Source: Vicia villosa (taxonomy: Eukaryota; Streptophyta; Magnoliopsida; Fabales; Fabaceae). From it: 64,000 nucleotides of DNA. Position 1 is the first letter of the stretch. Each line of letters begins with the position of its first letter. Below are positions 1 to 12,431 of this stretch, one piece after another. Position numbers and translations under genes: made by a program. The notes beneath the pieces were generated by a model, which saw only the letters and a program-made list of their open reading frames with translations, was not told the DNA's origin and did not search any database. The stretch spans positions 248,001 to 312,000 of the forward strand of contig NW_026705238.1 in assembly GCF_029867415.1 (NCBI RefSeq). The letters run 5' to 3'.

Positions 1-880
1 TGGTTTCCTTACCTCTTTCTAGGAGGATATTTGGATTGGGGACTCTTCACTTTGTCTTAGATTCCCTAGAATTTTTCCGATTTTAACCACCCCAAAATTT
101 TTTTGGGGATGTCGTAATGAGACGGGAGAGTTGAATTTAGGACCTCAAGTGGAGAAGACCTTTCCTCTTTGACTATGAGTTAGCAATTTTTACCGAGTTC
201 CAATATGTAATTAGAGACTTCACCCCTTTTGTTGAAAGTGATGAGTAGATATGTCGTGAGTCGATTGATGGGGTTTATTTAGTGTCTTTTGTCTGTTGGC
301 CCGAGCGTTTTCCCTAGTCGCCAAGTCTCAACCATAGAGTTAGTCATTCCAACTATTTGGTGTAGCTAGACCACTTCTAAAGTTATATTTTTCTCTTGGC
401 ATCTTCTTTAGGAACATATTCTAATCAGAGATAACTTACTTAAGGGGGGAGTCTATTTGATCTCTAGGACTATTTCATGTCCCTTCTGCTCGTTACACAA
501 CAAGACAACCTCCAATCTCAATGTGACATGTGAGGTTGCATCCTGAGTTTATTATAGAATTTTAAGGTGGTTGGGGTGGTGTGTCATTTTACCTAGAGAT
601 ACCTTGGCCCTTTTTCAGATGTTTATCCCTTCAAAAGGAGGTTCTAGGATTAGAGGGGGTAGAGGATGATTTGGCATGTCGTGGTTTGGTCAGTTAAGAA
701 AACTCAAAATGATATTATTTTTCGGGATCTTCGATGACATCAAAACACGTGGAAGACATGAACATCTTTTTGACATGAAAATGGTATCTCGATAGATCCA
801 TAGAAAACTCATGTGCCTTCTCGGTCCGACTTGAAATTAGTGTATATGAGTGCATCCTAAAATATACTTCTAAATTTATG
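1..880. other. unassigned intergenic sequence, possible decayed retroelement
   Basis: No open frame of useful length and no recognisable gene. Base composition is less AT-rich than the sequence to its right, and the texture resembles decayed retrotransposon sequence, but I could not tie it to a family. Nothing else is visible. Confidence 0.3.
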
Positions 881-881
881 G

Positions 882-1270
882 TCTGTTTGGTTCAAATGAG
901 GGGGATGGGAGGGATTTTAATGAAGGGGAGAGGAGGGGAAGGATTTTTTTCAAATTATATGTATGTATGGTTCAAACGAGAGGAGGGGAGAAGAGAGATT
1001 TTGGTTAAAAATATGTTTGGTTCAAACGAGGTGTTTTATTTATAATTTACATTTTTATCCTTATGATTTTATATAAGTGATATGAAATTCAAAAGTTAAA
1101 ATTTCATAAATAATTTTTTGAAAAAATATTTGTAATATTGAGTGATTAAAATTTTATAACTTATCGCATAACTTTAAGAAACTTAAGTACACTTGTTACG
1201 TATTATAACTCGACACAAAATAATCTATGTGTTGATAACAACCTTTTGAATACATAAAATAGCTTATTAT

Positions 1271-1275
<5 letters not shown>
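882..1275. mobile_element. left arm of a split G-rich MITE-like element
   Basis: The sequence starts with a 'tctgtttggttcaaa' motif followed by runs of GAGGGG/GGGAGG, and repeats the 'gtttggttcaaacgag' phrase. Its reverse complement is recognisable at about 6180-6376, which ends 'aaccaaacacacc'. The two arms look like the termini of one MITE pushed apart by later insertions. No TSD could be identified. Confidence 0.4.

Positions 1276-1338
<63 letters not shown>
1276..1338. repeat. (TA)n microsatellite
   Basis: About 60 bp of uninterrupted TA dinucleotides abutting the left end of a foldback element. Confidence 0.95.

Positions 1339-3212
<1,874 letters not shown>

Positions 3213-3302
<90 letters not shown>
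3213..3302. repeat. (TA)n microsatellite
   Basis: About 90 bp of pure TA dinucleotides between foldback element 2 and the next inverted-repeat element. Confidence 0.95.
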
Positions 3303-3305
<3 letters not shown>

Positions 3306-3523
3306 GAGGGCATATCATATGAGAATGCCATATTTATATGAGAATGTGAGAATGAATCTGAACCATTGGATTTTAAAATAAATGGTGGAGATTATGAGTG
3401 AATTTTTTTTCTCTCTCCTACATCATTTATTTCAAAATGTAGGAGAGAGAAAAAAAATTCACCCATAATCTCCACCATAATCCAATGGTTCAGATTCATT
3501 CTCAGATTCTCATATAAATATGG

Positions 3524-3742
3524 GGCTTTGGCTAATATGCATAAGGATTTTACTTATGCACCATGCATAAGCCTACATAAGCCATTGGATCATGTTTTTA
3601 ATCCAGTATTAAGTATTGAGTATTGAGTATTGAGTATTGAGTAATAACAATTGATGTCTAGAATTTGATCCAATGATCCAAGGGTCCATAATAATCTATG
3701 CATGGTGCATAGATTTTTATCTATGCACGGTAACTGCACCCT
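3524..3742. mobile_element. MITE nested inside foldback element 3
   Basis: Inverted repeats built on 'ttatgcaccatgcataag' (left) and 'ctatgcatggtgcatag' (right), with 'ccattggatca'/'gatccaatgatcc' further in. It interrupts the outer element just before its right terminal repeat. It contains a short array of the decamer gtattgagta at about 3607-3644. Confidence 0.6.
3607..3644. repeat. 10 bp minisatellite
   Basis: About four head-to-tail copies of 'gtattgagta' inside the nested MITE. Confidence 0.85.
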
Positions 3743-3782
3743 AAATATGGCATTCTCATATGATATGTCATATATATATAAA

Positions 3783-3885
3783 AGTAAATTTTAACTTTTT
3801 AGATTCATTGAATAAATGTTGCATTTGGATGATATAAAGACTAGATAGATCTTTTATTCAGTAAATGTAAAAAGTTAAAATTTGT
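3783..3885. mobile_element. short inverted-repeat element
   Basis: 'aaattttaactttttaga ... ttcattgaataaa' on the left is mirrored by 'tttattcagtaaatg ... aaaaagttaaaattt' on the right, giving a ~100 bp imperfect hairpin next to the TA repeats. No coding capacity. Confidence 0.5.
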
Positions 3886-3944
3886 TTATAAATAGGAATG
3901 AAGAGAGTATATAATAAACAAAATAAATGAATTGTTTAAAATTT

Positions 3945-3946
3945 TA

Positions 3947-3990
<44 letters not shown>
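3945..3990. repeat. (TA)n microsatellite
   Basis: About 45 bp of TA dinucleotides just before the large palindrome at 4018. Confidence 0.9.
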
Positions 3991-3992
<2 letters not shown>

Positions 3993-4017
3993 ATAAAATT
4001 AAAATTATAATAAAAAA

Positions 4018-4171
4018 TTTACAGTGAATATAATTTTTATTAAATAAAAATAATAATTTGAAGGTAAAATATCATTATAATAAATTGATATAAGCTTATA
4101 TCAATTTATTATAATGATTTTTTACCTTCAAATTATTATTTTTATTTAATAAAAATTATATTCACTGTAAA
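4018..4171. repeat. 154 bp near-perfect palindrome
   Basis: The arms start 'tttacagtgaatataattt' and meet at an AAGCTT centre between 4094 and 4095. I find a single mismatch across the 77 bp arms and no loop. The right arm abuts protease-like coding sequence. It could be a young foldback element or the scar of a replication or hairpin event. Confidence 0.9.
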
Positions 4172-5030
4172 CCGGATGAAGTCATGGCGTATGTACTCAA
4201 CCGTTTTATGACCAGCATAAATTCAGAAAAGTTGTTCTTTTTACCGTTTAATACCGGCAACGAGTTAGACTTTAATTCTAAATTCATCTATTATAATTTT
4301 TCATATTTTTACATTGTGTAGAAAGTTTTCATCTCACATTTGTTTTGCCTTACAGTGGACATTGGTTGTTGGTCGCGATTAATCCTATCAGTGAAGTTGT
4401 ATATTTTCTGGATTCCTTACACAATCCAGTTAGTACATACGAAGCTATGAAGAATTTGGTTGATACGTAAGTGAGATTGTTCTAAATATTCGTGTGTATA
4501 TTTATTTATTTATGGGAATTGTTTTAAATTATGCGTTTATGTTTTATTAGCGTTATACAAGTTTTTCGAGCACAAAAAGGAAGTCAAGTACCAAAGAGTA
4601 AAGCCAACAACATCACATGGATTCAAATGGAGGTATATTAATTAATGTTTCAAAATTTTGATTATATAAATAGTGATGATATATACGTGATAAAACTTAG
4701 GCCTTATCCATATTTTCTTTCCATGTGTAGTGTCCTAGGCAGCGTAATGAAGTAGATTGCGGTTTTTACATGTTGCAGTATATGAAAGAAATTCTTCTTT
4801 CGAATCAAATAGAGATTCCGTCCAAAGTATGGATTTCTAACTTAAGAGTTATTTTAATATTTAACACATATTTCTCATATAATTAAATAGTCTTAACTTA
4901 AACATACCATGTTATATTATTTTGTAGTATTTTGACGACTTCAAGTGTGCTACTTACTCAAAATCTAAGTTGGATGAACTTAAGGAGGAATGGTGTCAAT
5001 TCATGATTGAGTTGAAAGTTGTATAGGTAT
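4172..5030 (+). pseudogene. Ulp1-type (C48) cysteine protease remnant of a CACTA element
   Basis: Three short blocks in the plus strand read as the C-terminal catalytic domain of a Ulp1/SENP-like protease of the kind carried by plant transposons. One block around 4175-4250 reads MAYVLNRF and FLPFNTG. A second at about 4350-4465 reads HWLLVAINP and VYFLDSLHNP, matching the catalytic His and the usual D-S-L motif. A third at about 4735-4800 reads QRNEVDCGFYMLQYMKE, with the Gln and Cys of the active site. The blocks are separated by intron-like AT-rich sequence. The 5' part is missing; the sequence starts at the edge of the palindrome. Likely non-functional. Ulp1 domains are known passengers of CACTA and MULE elements. 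Confidence 0.7.
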
Positions 5031-5446
5031 ACTGAAATTTTACTATAATTGATGAGAATTTTGAGTATAGCCAAGTGCATGTTGCAATATTTGATTTATC
5101 TACATAGACTATTAAGTGATATGTAGGCCGTTTGAAATACATTCGTGGGAGATGTAGAATGGTTTTATATACACTAATGTAGAATGTTTTTCACCTTTAT
5201 ATTGTTTTGTTTTTGGTTTTCTGTTATTCTGTTTTGTGATTATAATGGTTAATTTGATGCAATTGCAGGATATTGAAGGGTAAAAAGGTTAGCTGGCAAG
5301 AAGAAAAAGTAGATATTTAGCATCCTTTTGACTTGTGTAAAAAATAACAATGTTTTGGATAATGCAATTGTTTTCATTGAATTGGATGTAATTTTGTTGT
5401 TGTTTATTAATATATTCTTAGCATATAAAAAATTCAAAGTTTATTC

Positions 5447-5490
<44 letters not shown>
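5447..5490. repeat. (TA)n microsatellite inside the CACTA remnant
   Basis: About 45 bp of TA dinucleotides between the protease remnant and the subterminal repeats. Confidence 0.9.
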
Positions 5491-5492
<2 letters not shown>

Positions 5493-5634
5493 TTAGCATC
5501 TTATCTCTGAAAAATAGAGTTTATTTTTGTTGTTTATAGGTAAAATTTGTAATGGTATATTGTACAGGTGCAAAATGTGGTGAAAACCTAGGGCAAGCCT
5601 TTTTTAAATAGATCCATTTAAAAATTTCGTGGAC

Positions 5635-6060
5635 ATTAGACAGCGCTTTAAAAGAGAAGCGCTGCCTAAAAGCTATTAAAAAACTTTGTTTCAGAAAAGC
5701 GCTGCCTAAAGGGGGCCTTTAACAGCGCATTTAAGAAAAAAGCGCTGGCTAAAGTGGTACTTTAGCAGCGCTTGTGGGGAGAGCGCTACCTAAAGGTGGC
5801 CTTTAGCAGCGCTTTTAAGAGGCTTTTTCTTAAATATTGTTTCAGAAAAGCGCTGTCTAAAGGGGCTCTTTAGCAGTGCTTTAGATATAAAAGCGCTGTC
5901 TAAAGTGGGCCTTTAGCAGCGCTTTATAGGTAAAAGTGCTGACTAAAGGGTGCCTTTAGCAGCGTTTTCAAGGTGAAAAAAAGCACTGCCTTTACCTACG
6001 GCAGCGGGGGAATAGATAGCGCTTTTAAGCGCTGCCTAATGCCAAAAAAAAGCGCTGTCT
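5635..6060. repeat. CACTA subterminal GCGCT repeat block
   Basis: Many degenerate copies of the 13-mer agcgctgcctaaa and its inverse (for example near 5644, 5697, 5770, 5830, 5905 and 6035). Spacing is irregular, about 20-50 bp, and density rises towards the terminus at 6081. Confidence 0.85.
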
Positions 6061-6179
6061 ATGTGCATGTTTGGCGTAGTGAAGCAATTAAGAAAAATCA
6101 CAAAAAAAAAGTAGGAACACAAAAGAAAATAATAATTTTAAAATGATAAAATAAAACTGAAGATATTTTACTAAATATA

Positions 6180-6376
6180 TTAATTTATTAAATATCAACC
6201 GTCACATTCCCTCTCCTCTCCTCCCCTCTGAATCCCTCTAATTCGAGGGACAAAAAAATGTAATTTTGAGGGATTTTGCTTCCCTCCCCTCCTCTCCCCA
6301 TCCTAAAAATTAAATCAAACACATTTTATTATAAATATCTCATTATCTCCATTTATCTCTAACCAAACACACCTTT
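6180..6376. mobile_element. right arm of the split G-rich MITE-like element
   Basis: A pyrimidine-rich strand (CCCTCTCC repeats) ending 'aaccaaacacacc' is the inverse of the sequence at 882-1035. It sits about 100 bp outside the CACTA terminus, consistent with the CACTA and foldback elements having inserted into an older MITE. Confidence 0.4.
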
Positions 6377-6529
6377 AAAGAGTTTAAGGTGATTTTGAAT
6401 TTTTATAGAATGTTTCTCCTCCCAATAAATGTGCTACAAGTAATTCCCTAATTAAATAATTAAATATATTGAGGTTTTATTATTGGTGGAAAGATCCTAA
6501 GCAAGCATTGAGAGGTTTTATAATGGGTA

Positions 6530-7540
6530 TAATTAAAGTATGAATAACTAGTGCCCTTAGGGCAGCAATAGTTAAGACTTTAAAAATAGTGAATTTTTTT
6601 CGATAATCTGCGTATTTAATACCTCAAAAAGTTAAAATATTTAATTTTTATCAATTTTTTTTTTAAATGTTTAACCAATTGTCCCGAGGATAGAGCAAGA
6701 CTTAAAGTATTGATTATGTACGCATGTACGGTACTTTTCCAACAATTCTGGTCGTGCGATTAATCAAATGTGCCAAACAATGACACGTATACAATAAAAA
6801 AAACAGAATTAGAAGAAATAAAAAGCGTCTCTTTCTTATCTCACGCCCACCCCCACACCAGCCACGACCCTTCACATAGGTGTCTTCAGAGCTTGCTCGC
6901 CGCCATTAATGATGATTACACTGCATCAATACCATCAGATCTAATGATCTATACTTGTCTTTACCCCTTTCATAGTAAAACAGACCATTTTAGTTTAGTA
7001 AAACATTGTAATCAAAAGGAAAACAAAGCAACATAAGTTGTGCGCCGGTGAGGTCGATTACGGTTGGCAGTACGGCGGAAGAACGGGCGTGCAGAGCAAA
7101 GGAGCGGAGGGAAGAAGGTCGGCGGCACAATCATGGTGTGTTGCTCTTTGTATTTAGACTTACAGATGATACAAGTGTTTTTCAAACCTGTTTTTCTTTT
7201 TCTTTTGTAAATTGCACACGTGGCATTGTTTACTGCATCGGATTGATCAGACGGGCAGAATATGTGGAAAAACACCATGCCTTTCCCGCCTTAAAGGCAC
7301 TCAATCTTTATCCGTTACTTTATACCAGCTGTTAGTTAAGATTTTAAGAAGAAATGACTTGGTGAAAAATATTAGTGTTTTCATTTTTGTCATACTATAG
7401 CATTTCACAATTCACATTAGCTATTGTTCTTGATAGCACCAATGATAACACATTTTAAAAAACCAAATAAAATTGTGTGTACACTCTTAACAATATACAA
7501 AATTAAACTCTACTTGAGGATATCCAATATATCTAAATTC
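6530..7540. other. insert present only beside DRB copy 1, with a GC-rich island
   Basis: The sequence flanking this stretch on both sides is recognisable beside DRB copy 2 (about 15090-15135 and 15150-15200), but this kilobase is absent there. It includes an island at about 6830-7130 with GC content well above its surroundings and overlapping short frames on both strands (6770-7036, 7012-7278, 7048-7335). None resembles a family I know. It may be a captured gene fragment or a decayed element. Confidence 0.35.
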
Positions 7541-7713
7541 AAACAACATTTAAATAAGTCGTAGGTTAACTTGAAACTAAATTAAACATAAACAACATTT
7601 AAATAAGTCATCTATTCTAGAGTTTAACTTGAACCCAAAATAGCAACATACAATTAACGTCATGTTTTCTACTAGTTGAAACCAAAGTCATACATGAAAC
7701 TTTTTAACCAGAA

Positions 7714-9612
7714 TCAAACATCTTTATCATTTGGACATTCCAAGCTCGCTGCAACCCATTTATCTTCACCAATAGGCACAATTGTAATCCCCTCAGGAAA
7801 TTTAATATTTGGAAAACTTGTGTACACCCTGTACCTGTTACCAAGTAAATAACTACTTGGAGTTGTATTTGAAGTCTTTCCCTTGTTCAACTCAGAAATC
7901 CATACAGGAGGGGGTTTGTTACGTGAAGATGAAGGGAACATGTTGTTTGTCTTTATTTTTTTGTTAGGAGGCAGTGGAAAAGAACCATTATGCATGCCTT
8001 CAGAGTAAACACAAAGTCATTGTCATGTTCAATGATAAGTAATATATGTATTTTGGATGAAGATGAAGAAGCAAACCTTCAGAGTTGAGGATCTGCTTGG
8101 ATTTAGCAATGTCTGATTTACGAGCTGATTGTATTGCCGGGTTTTCTTTGGTAGCGGAAGAAAAAGAAGCATACATATTTAGTCCACCTGTGCGGGATAA
8201 TAATATTATCAAAGCATAATCATATTCATAGATATATGTTGCATCTAAATTGAACAGAACATCAGATTTCAAGCGTTTTTACTGTTTAGTGTTCGAAACC
8301 GACACAACACCGAAACATATTTATATTTAATCACTTATATTGCTTATATTAAGTTAATTATGTAGGCCAAATTTGTTTCTGATTGGTATGAATGAAAGCA
8401 AATTTAAATGAATGAACTTACACTCTTTTAATGCAATGTAAGCAATCTTTGCAGCATCATGTTCTGCCTGTTTTTTGGACCTAGAAGCCTTTCCATGAAA
8501 TTCAACACCCTCTACTTCCACAGTTGAGAAAAAAGTTGGCATATTCGAAGAACGAGATTCTGTAGTTTTATATGTTGGTTTGGAAAAACTTTCTCTCTGT
8601 GTTAGTTCTAGCAGTAAACTCTTGGCTGGACAAGATTCATCCTGAATAAATAGAGTACAAAATCAAAATTCAGTTAGAACTATATTAATGCAGATTGATA
8701 GACCATGAAGTGGATACTTGCCTTGTTAAACAAGTCAGCAGAAATTGGCAATTCCTTCAAAGCAACATTTGCAGCAGCCTCTTCTGCCTCTTTTATAGTG
8801 TTGAAAAATATTGGGCTGTCGAATGATTTTCCCCCAATGACAACAGTAGCCTTATAGCGAATGTCATGAGGTAGCCCCTCAGTTTTAATTGTACAAACAG
8901 GTGGATCGAGATTGTTCTTTCGAGCATAGTTTTGTAACTGATGTTTGCTCGTCAAACAAGCTGGCTCTTGATATTTGGCAGCTACAACTTCCTCTTTTGA
9001 ACCATATTCATCTGTTGGTTTTGAAGAGCCTGCAGGGAAGTCATGAATCACAAACATTAGAGTAAAATTGTATAAATATAAATAACATCTTCTACCATGT
9101 GAAGTTGATGTAATTGTAACCAACTAGCTCCTATCATAATATTGTTTTCCTTATCTTTCAGTTACTGCTAAGCACAATAGCAAAGGGAAAAGATAAAGGA
9201 AAACTTTCTAACAAAAGTGATTCCAAACTTCAGAAAATTATGAATGAGTAAGAAACCTTCAATACTATTTTGTGTTTATTTATCATAAATAAATCACTTT
9301 TTTATGAAAAATATATCATTTCCACGGCAAGGTTAAAAAAACATCTTTTTAAGGAAACAAAGCAAAATCAGAAAGAGAAAGAAGTAGAGTACCAAATGAA
9401 GGAGAAGAGAAATTGTGAAAAGCTTTCATAGCAGCTTGGTTTTGAGCTTCTATGAACGTATTGAAAGTATCAGAAGAGGTAAAAGTAACACCATTGACAA
9501 AAACAGAAGCCTTATAGCTTGGCTTGTGTTGAGGACCACCATACATGACAGAGTATTTTGGCAAACTCCACTTTCTCTGGTGGCATAGCTGTTGTAGCTG
9601 TGTCTTATACAT
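7714..9612 (-). CDS. double-stranded RNA-binding protein, DRB family (copy 1)
   Basis: Five coding exons join in frame: 9612-9393, 9029-8722, 8641-8422, 8187-8077, 7997-7714, giving 380 aa. Two clear dsRNA-binding motifs occupy residues ~2-70 (MYKTQLQQLCHQRKW, then PSYKASVFVNG, then AQNQAAMKAF) and ~102-168 (KHQLQNYARKN, RYKATVVIGG, EAEEAAANVALKEL). A third, partial motif follows at ~180-250 (KKQAEHDAAKIAYIALKE). The tail is unconserved and ends GITIVPIGEDKW then ECPNDKDV. The layout fits plant DRB proteins, which partner Dicer-like enzymes in small-RNA production; DRB4-like is my best guess, not proven. The ATG at 9612 is the first in-frame ATG. Intron 2 starts GC (AAG|GCAAGT), not GT; the phase only works with that donor. 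It is the tandem partner of the gene at 15292-17222. Confidence 0.85.
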
Positions 9613-9639
9613 TTTCACTCTCACTCCTTTCAACTATTG

Positions 9640-10360
9640 CTACTATGTGAAGTTATAATGAAAATGAAAAGTAAAACCAATGTAAACTATATATATTACA
9701 TATTGGTTAAAATTACATGATATGATGATATACGGTTACATGCAGAGAAAATTGCCTTGGGCGTGAAGGGTCATGGAAATAAAAAGTACACTCATGCATT
9801 CCACAAGGGATGAAAGTACACTCATGCAAAACTAAAGAGAACTGCAAATCATGATTATACTCATGCAGAAGTGAAGAGAACTACAAATCATGATAAATAT
9901 TTAAAGTTTAACTATGAAATTTGTACACTTTTGGAATTAGTTGTGTAGCAGATAACACGTGTCATGATCCTGGATTTTTTTCACTATAGACATATAGTTA
10001 ATTTCATTTAATATTCCTATATATTTAATTTTGTTTTATGAATAGCTCTAAACTAACTACTTCTAACTACACGTATTGTTATGAATAGGAGTATTTGGTG
10101 TAATTTCATCTAACTAACTTCATTGAATTGAAATGGTGGATACAAGCTCTTACTTATAGTACAAATAAAGTCTACCTATATACAGTGTACAATAACTTAT
10201 TACAATCTCTAACTATTTTTTAATTTTCATTTTTGAAGTATGCCTTAAAGTATTGGTCGATGAAGAGAAAAAAAACATATTTTGACATTTGTCAAAAATT
10301 AGAAAATCAAAATGCAATTTTAAGTTTGACCGGTTTAGTTTGGGAGTCTGTTATTTGATG
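9640..10360. promoter_or_regulatory. upstream region of DRB copy 1
   Basis: No gene. Part of this stretch (about 9830-10080, 'aactacaaatcatgataaa ... taactacttctaac') is also found upstream of DRB copy 2 at about 18130-18390, so the duplication included upstream DNA. A TATA-rich run lies near 9686-9695 about 75 bp before the ATG, but I cannot call a precise promoter. Confidence 0.4.
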
Positions 10361-11310
10361 TTAGAATATTGGGTATATATTATTTGGAAATAGTCTAAAT
10401 TAATATAAAATATATTATAAGATATTTATAATATTTTATTCTAATAATTAATAGATTGTGTTTTGGGCTTTGTATGTTCGATTTTAGTAATTATGTATCT
10501 TTTCCGTGTTTTAAAGTGTGACAATAGGGTTTATGTATCTTAGGTTTGAGTGATTCATATATTGCGAGTTGTAGAGGTTGGAAAACACTTCGTAGAAAAT
10601 AGAAATTTTCTTTTAACTTATATGTAATCTCTTTTAACAACTTTTTAAGTATAGTGAATTGGAGAGTTGTTCTCTCCCCAAGAATAGATCGTTTGATCGA
10701 ACTGGGTAAACAAACATTTCGTCTTTTTTTGCTTTATTGTGTTATATTTTCTATTTAGTGGTTATTATTAATGAAGGCCATTTATTTTTGTTGCTATTGT
10801 TCTTTGCCTCACATATCAAAGTATTTATTGAAATTGAACCTTGTCGTTATCCCCCATGGAGAAAAACAAAGATGCAATCAATTTTAATTCATAAGAACTG
10901 TATTGATGCTTTGAAATGTGAAGTATTGATACCCGCGGCGCTTACACACGCACAGAAGACTAAGATGGTGAATAAGGCCAGGAGTGCGATTATCTTGTGC
11001 CTCGGGAATAATGTTCTAAGAGAAGTCGCTAGGGAGCAAACTGCGGTTGTGATGTGGACAAAACTTGAATCATTTTATATGACCAAGTCTTTGGCTTACA
11101 GGTTGTGTTTAAAATAACAACTCTATTCATTCTGAATGGCGGAGAACAATCTATAGTGGAGCAGCTTATAGAATTTCACAAGATTATTAATGATCTTTAG
11201 AATATTGAAGTGAAGATTGATTATGAACACAAGGTTTTACTCTTGTTGAGTTCATTAACCAATCTTTTGAGTACTTTAAGGATGTTGTCCTTAAAAGAAG
11301 GTAATGTAAT
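10360..11310 (+). pseudogene. Ty1-copia retrotransposon remnant: LTR and gag fragment
   Basis: An LTR-like sequence begins TGTTAGAATATTGGG at about 10360. It is followed at 10825-11300 by a copia Gag (UBN2-type) reading: CIDALKCEVLIPAAL, KARSAIILCLGNNVLREVA, MWTKLESFYMTKSLAYR. The frame is broken at 11115 (stop) with continuing homology afterwards (EQLIEFHKIINDL-like, then further stops). The element is truncated after about 11310; pol and the second LTR are absent. Dead copy. Confidence 0.75.
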
Positions 11311-11765
11311 TATATCTATTATAATTAATATAATTATATTATATTATTATTATTAAAAAATCAAAAATAATATTAAATTATTTTTTAGTTAAAAGAAATT
11401 AAATTTATAATTTCAATAATACAAAACAATAATAATAATAATTCTTCGATTAAAATCTCCTTGTTCAAGATCTCTCCCTTTTATTTTTTTAAATTATGGT
11501 ATTTGATTTTCGGACAGAGTAATTTAAGGAGATCAATCTCACCGCCTATTTGTGGGAGTCCTTTTAAAGTCAAAACAAAGTTTTGTATTGATTTGACCCA
11601 GTATAAGAATTATTTTCCCCTAGCAGAATTCAAACCTGAGACATTGAGAAGAGCACATTTTCAAAACTCAAGTCTTCACCACTAGATCGATCTTTGGGGT
11701 TACACACCAAAATTGAATAGACGTAAATAATTACGAGATAAATTACTGCTCACAACAGGAACACC
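11310..11765. other. AT-rich intergenic sequence
   Basis: No gene or recognised element. The open frame at 11461-11685 has no family resemblance that I can see. Confidence 0.3.
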
Positions 11766-11766
11766 T

Positions 11767-12428
11767 AGGGATGGAAATGAGTCGAGTAGAATCTCGGATC
11801 GACTCGTTCAAAATTGGTTCAGATCAAATCTCAGATCAAGTTTGACACGAACTTTTATTTAAGCTTTAACTCGACTCGTTAAAAATTCACGAACAACTCG
11901 GTTCGACTCGTTAGGTTCAACTCTCTTGCTTCTCGGACTTAAAAGTCATTTTTAAAGACATTTTTTTATATAATTGACATTTTAAATTAATATTATTAAA
12001 AAAATATTAAAATAAAATAAAAATTATCATTTTGGAATTTAACTTTGTCTCAAAAATCTAGTAATTTAAAAATTACATAATTTATATAATGTTGATTTTT
12101 TTATTTTTTTTTTGTTTAGAAATATTTTTCTTATTTGAGAATATAAATTATCAATTAAAATTGCTAGATAAAAAATATAGGGTTAAGATTTAGAGTAAAT
12201 CTTTAAACCTACTCTTAAAAATAATATAATTATTCTCTTATATAATCGAGTTGACTCATGAACCTAACGAGTCAAACTATGTATAGTTTAAGTTCAACTT
12301 ATTTAGTTAACGAACTTAATTTTTTGCTCTTATTCACCTCATTATGTTCATGAACCTAATTCAAAGATTTAATTGTCTAACCGAGTTCTAAACTATTTTC
12401 GAGTTTATTCGATTCATTGTCAGTCCTA
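11767..12428. mobile_element. hAT-like non-autonomous TIR element
   Basis: It begins CCTAGGGATGGAAATGAGTCGAG and ends as the inverse of CTAGGACTGACAATGAATCGA. Subterminal 'gactcg/cgagt' motifs occur at both ends. The interior is AT-rich without ORFs. TSD not clear. Confidence 0.55.
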
Positions 12429-12431
12429 GGA

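Larger units (their letters stand above)
3308..3769. mobile_element. TA-flanked foldback element 3 with internal hairpin
   Basis: The outer termini share 'catatcatatgagaatgcc' in inverted orientation (about 3311-3329 and 3749-3768) and are flanked by TA repeats. Positions 3328-3523 form a second, almost perfect hairpin (arms from 'ccatatttatatgagaatg', loop near 3425). A separate nested element follows. Confidence 0.7.
4172..6081 (+). mobile_element. right end of a CACTA (En/Spm-type) transposon
   Basis: The right terminus at 6081 is the reverse complement of CACTACGCCAAACATGCAC, the classic CACTA end. Next to it, 5635-6060 carries more than a dozen subterminal copies of AGCGCTGCCTAAA-like units in both orientations, as expected for transposase-binding repeats of this superfamily. 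The matching left end is not in the window to the left, so the element is truncated. The left limit given is where protease homology begins. Confidence 0.8.

Noticed and set aside
9613..9633. N-terminal extension of DRB copy 1 (and 17223-17234 for copy 2)
   Set aside because: Those codons begin with TTG or GTG; the first real ATG is MYKTQ at 9612 and 17222.
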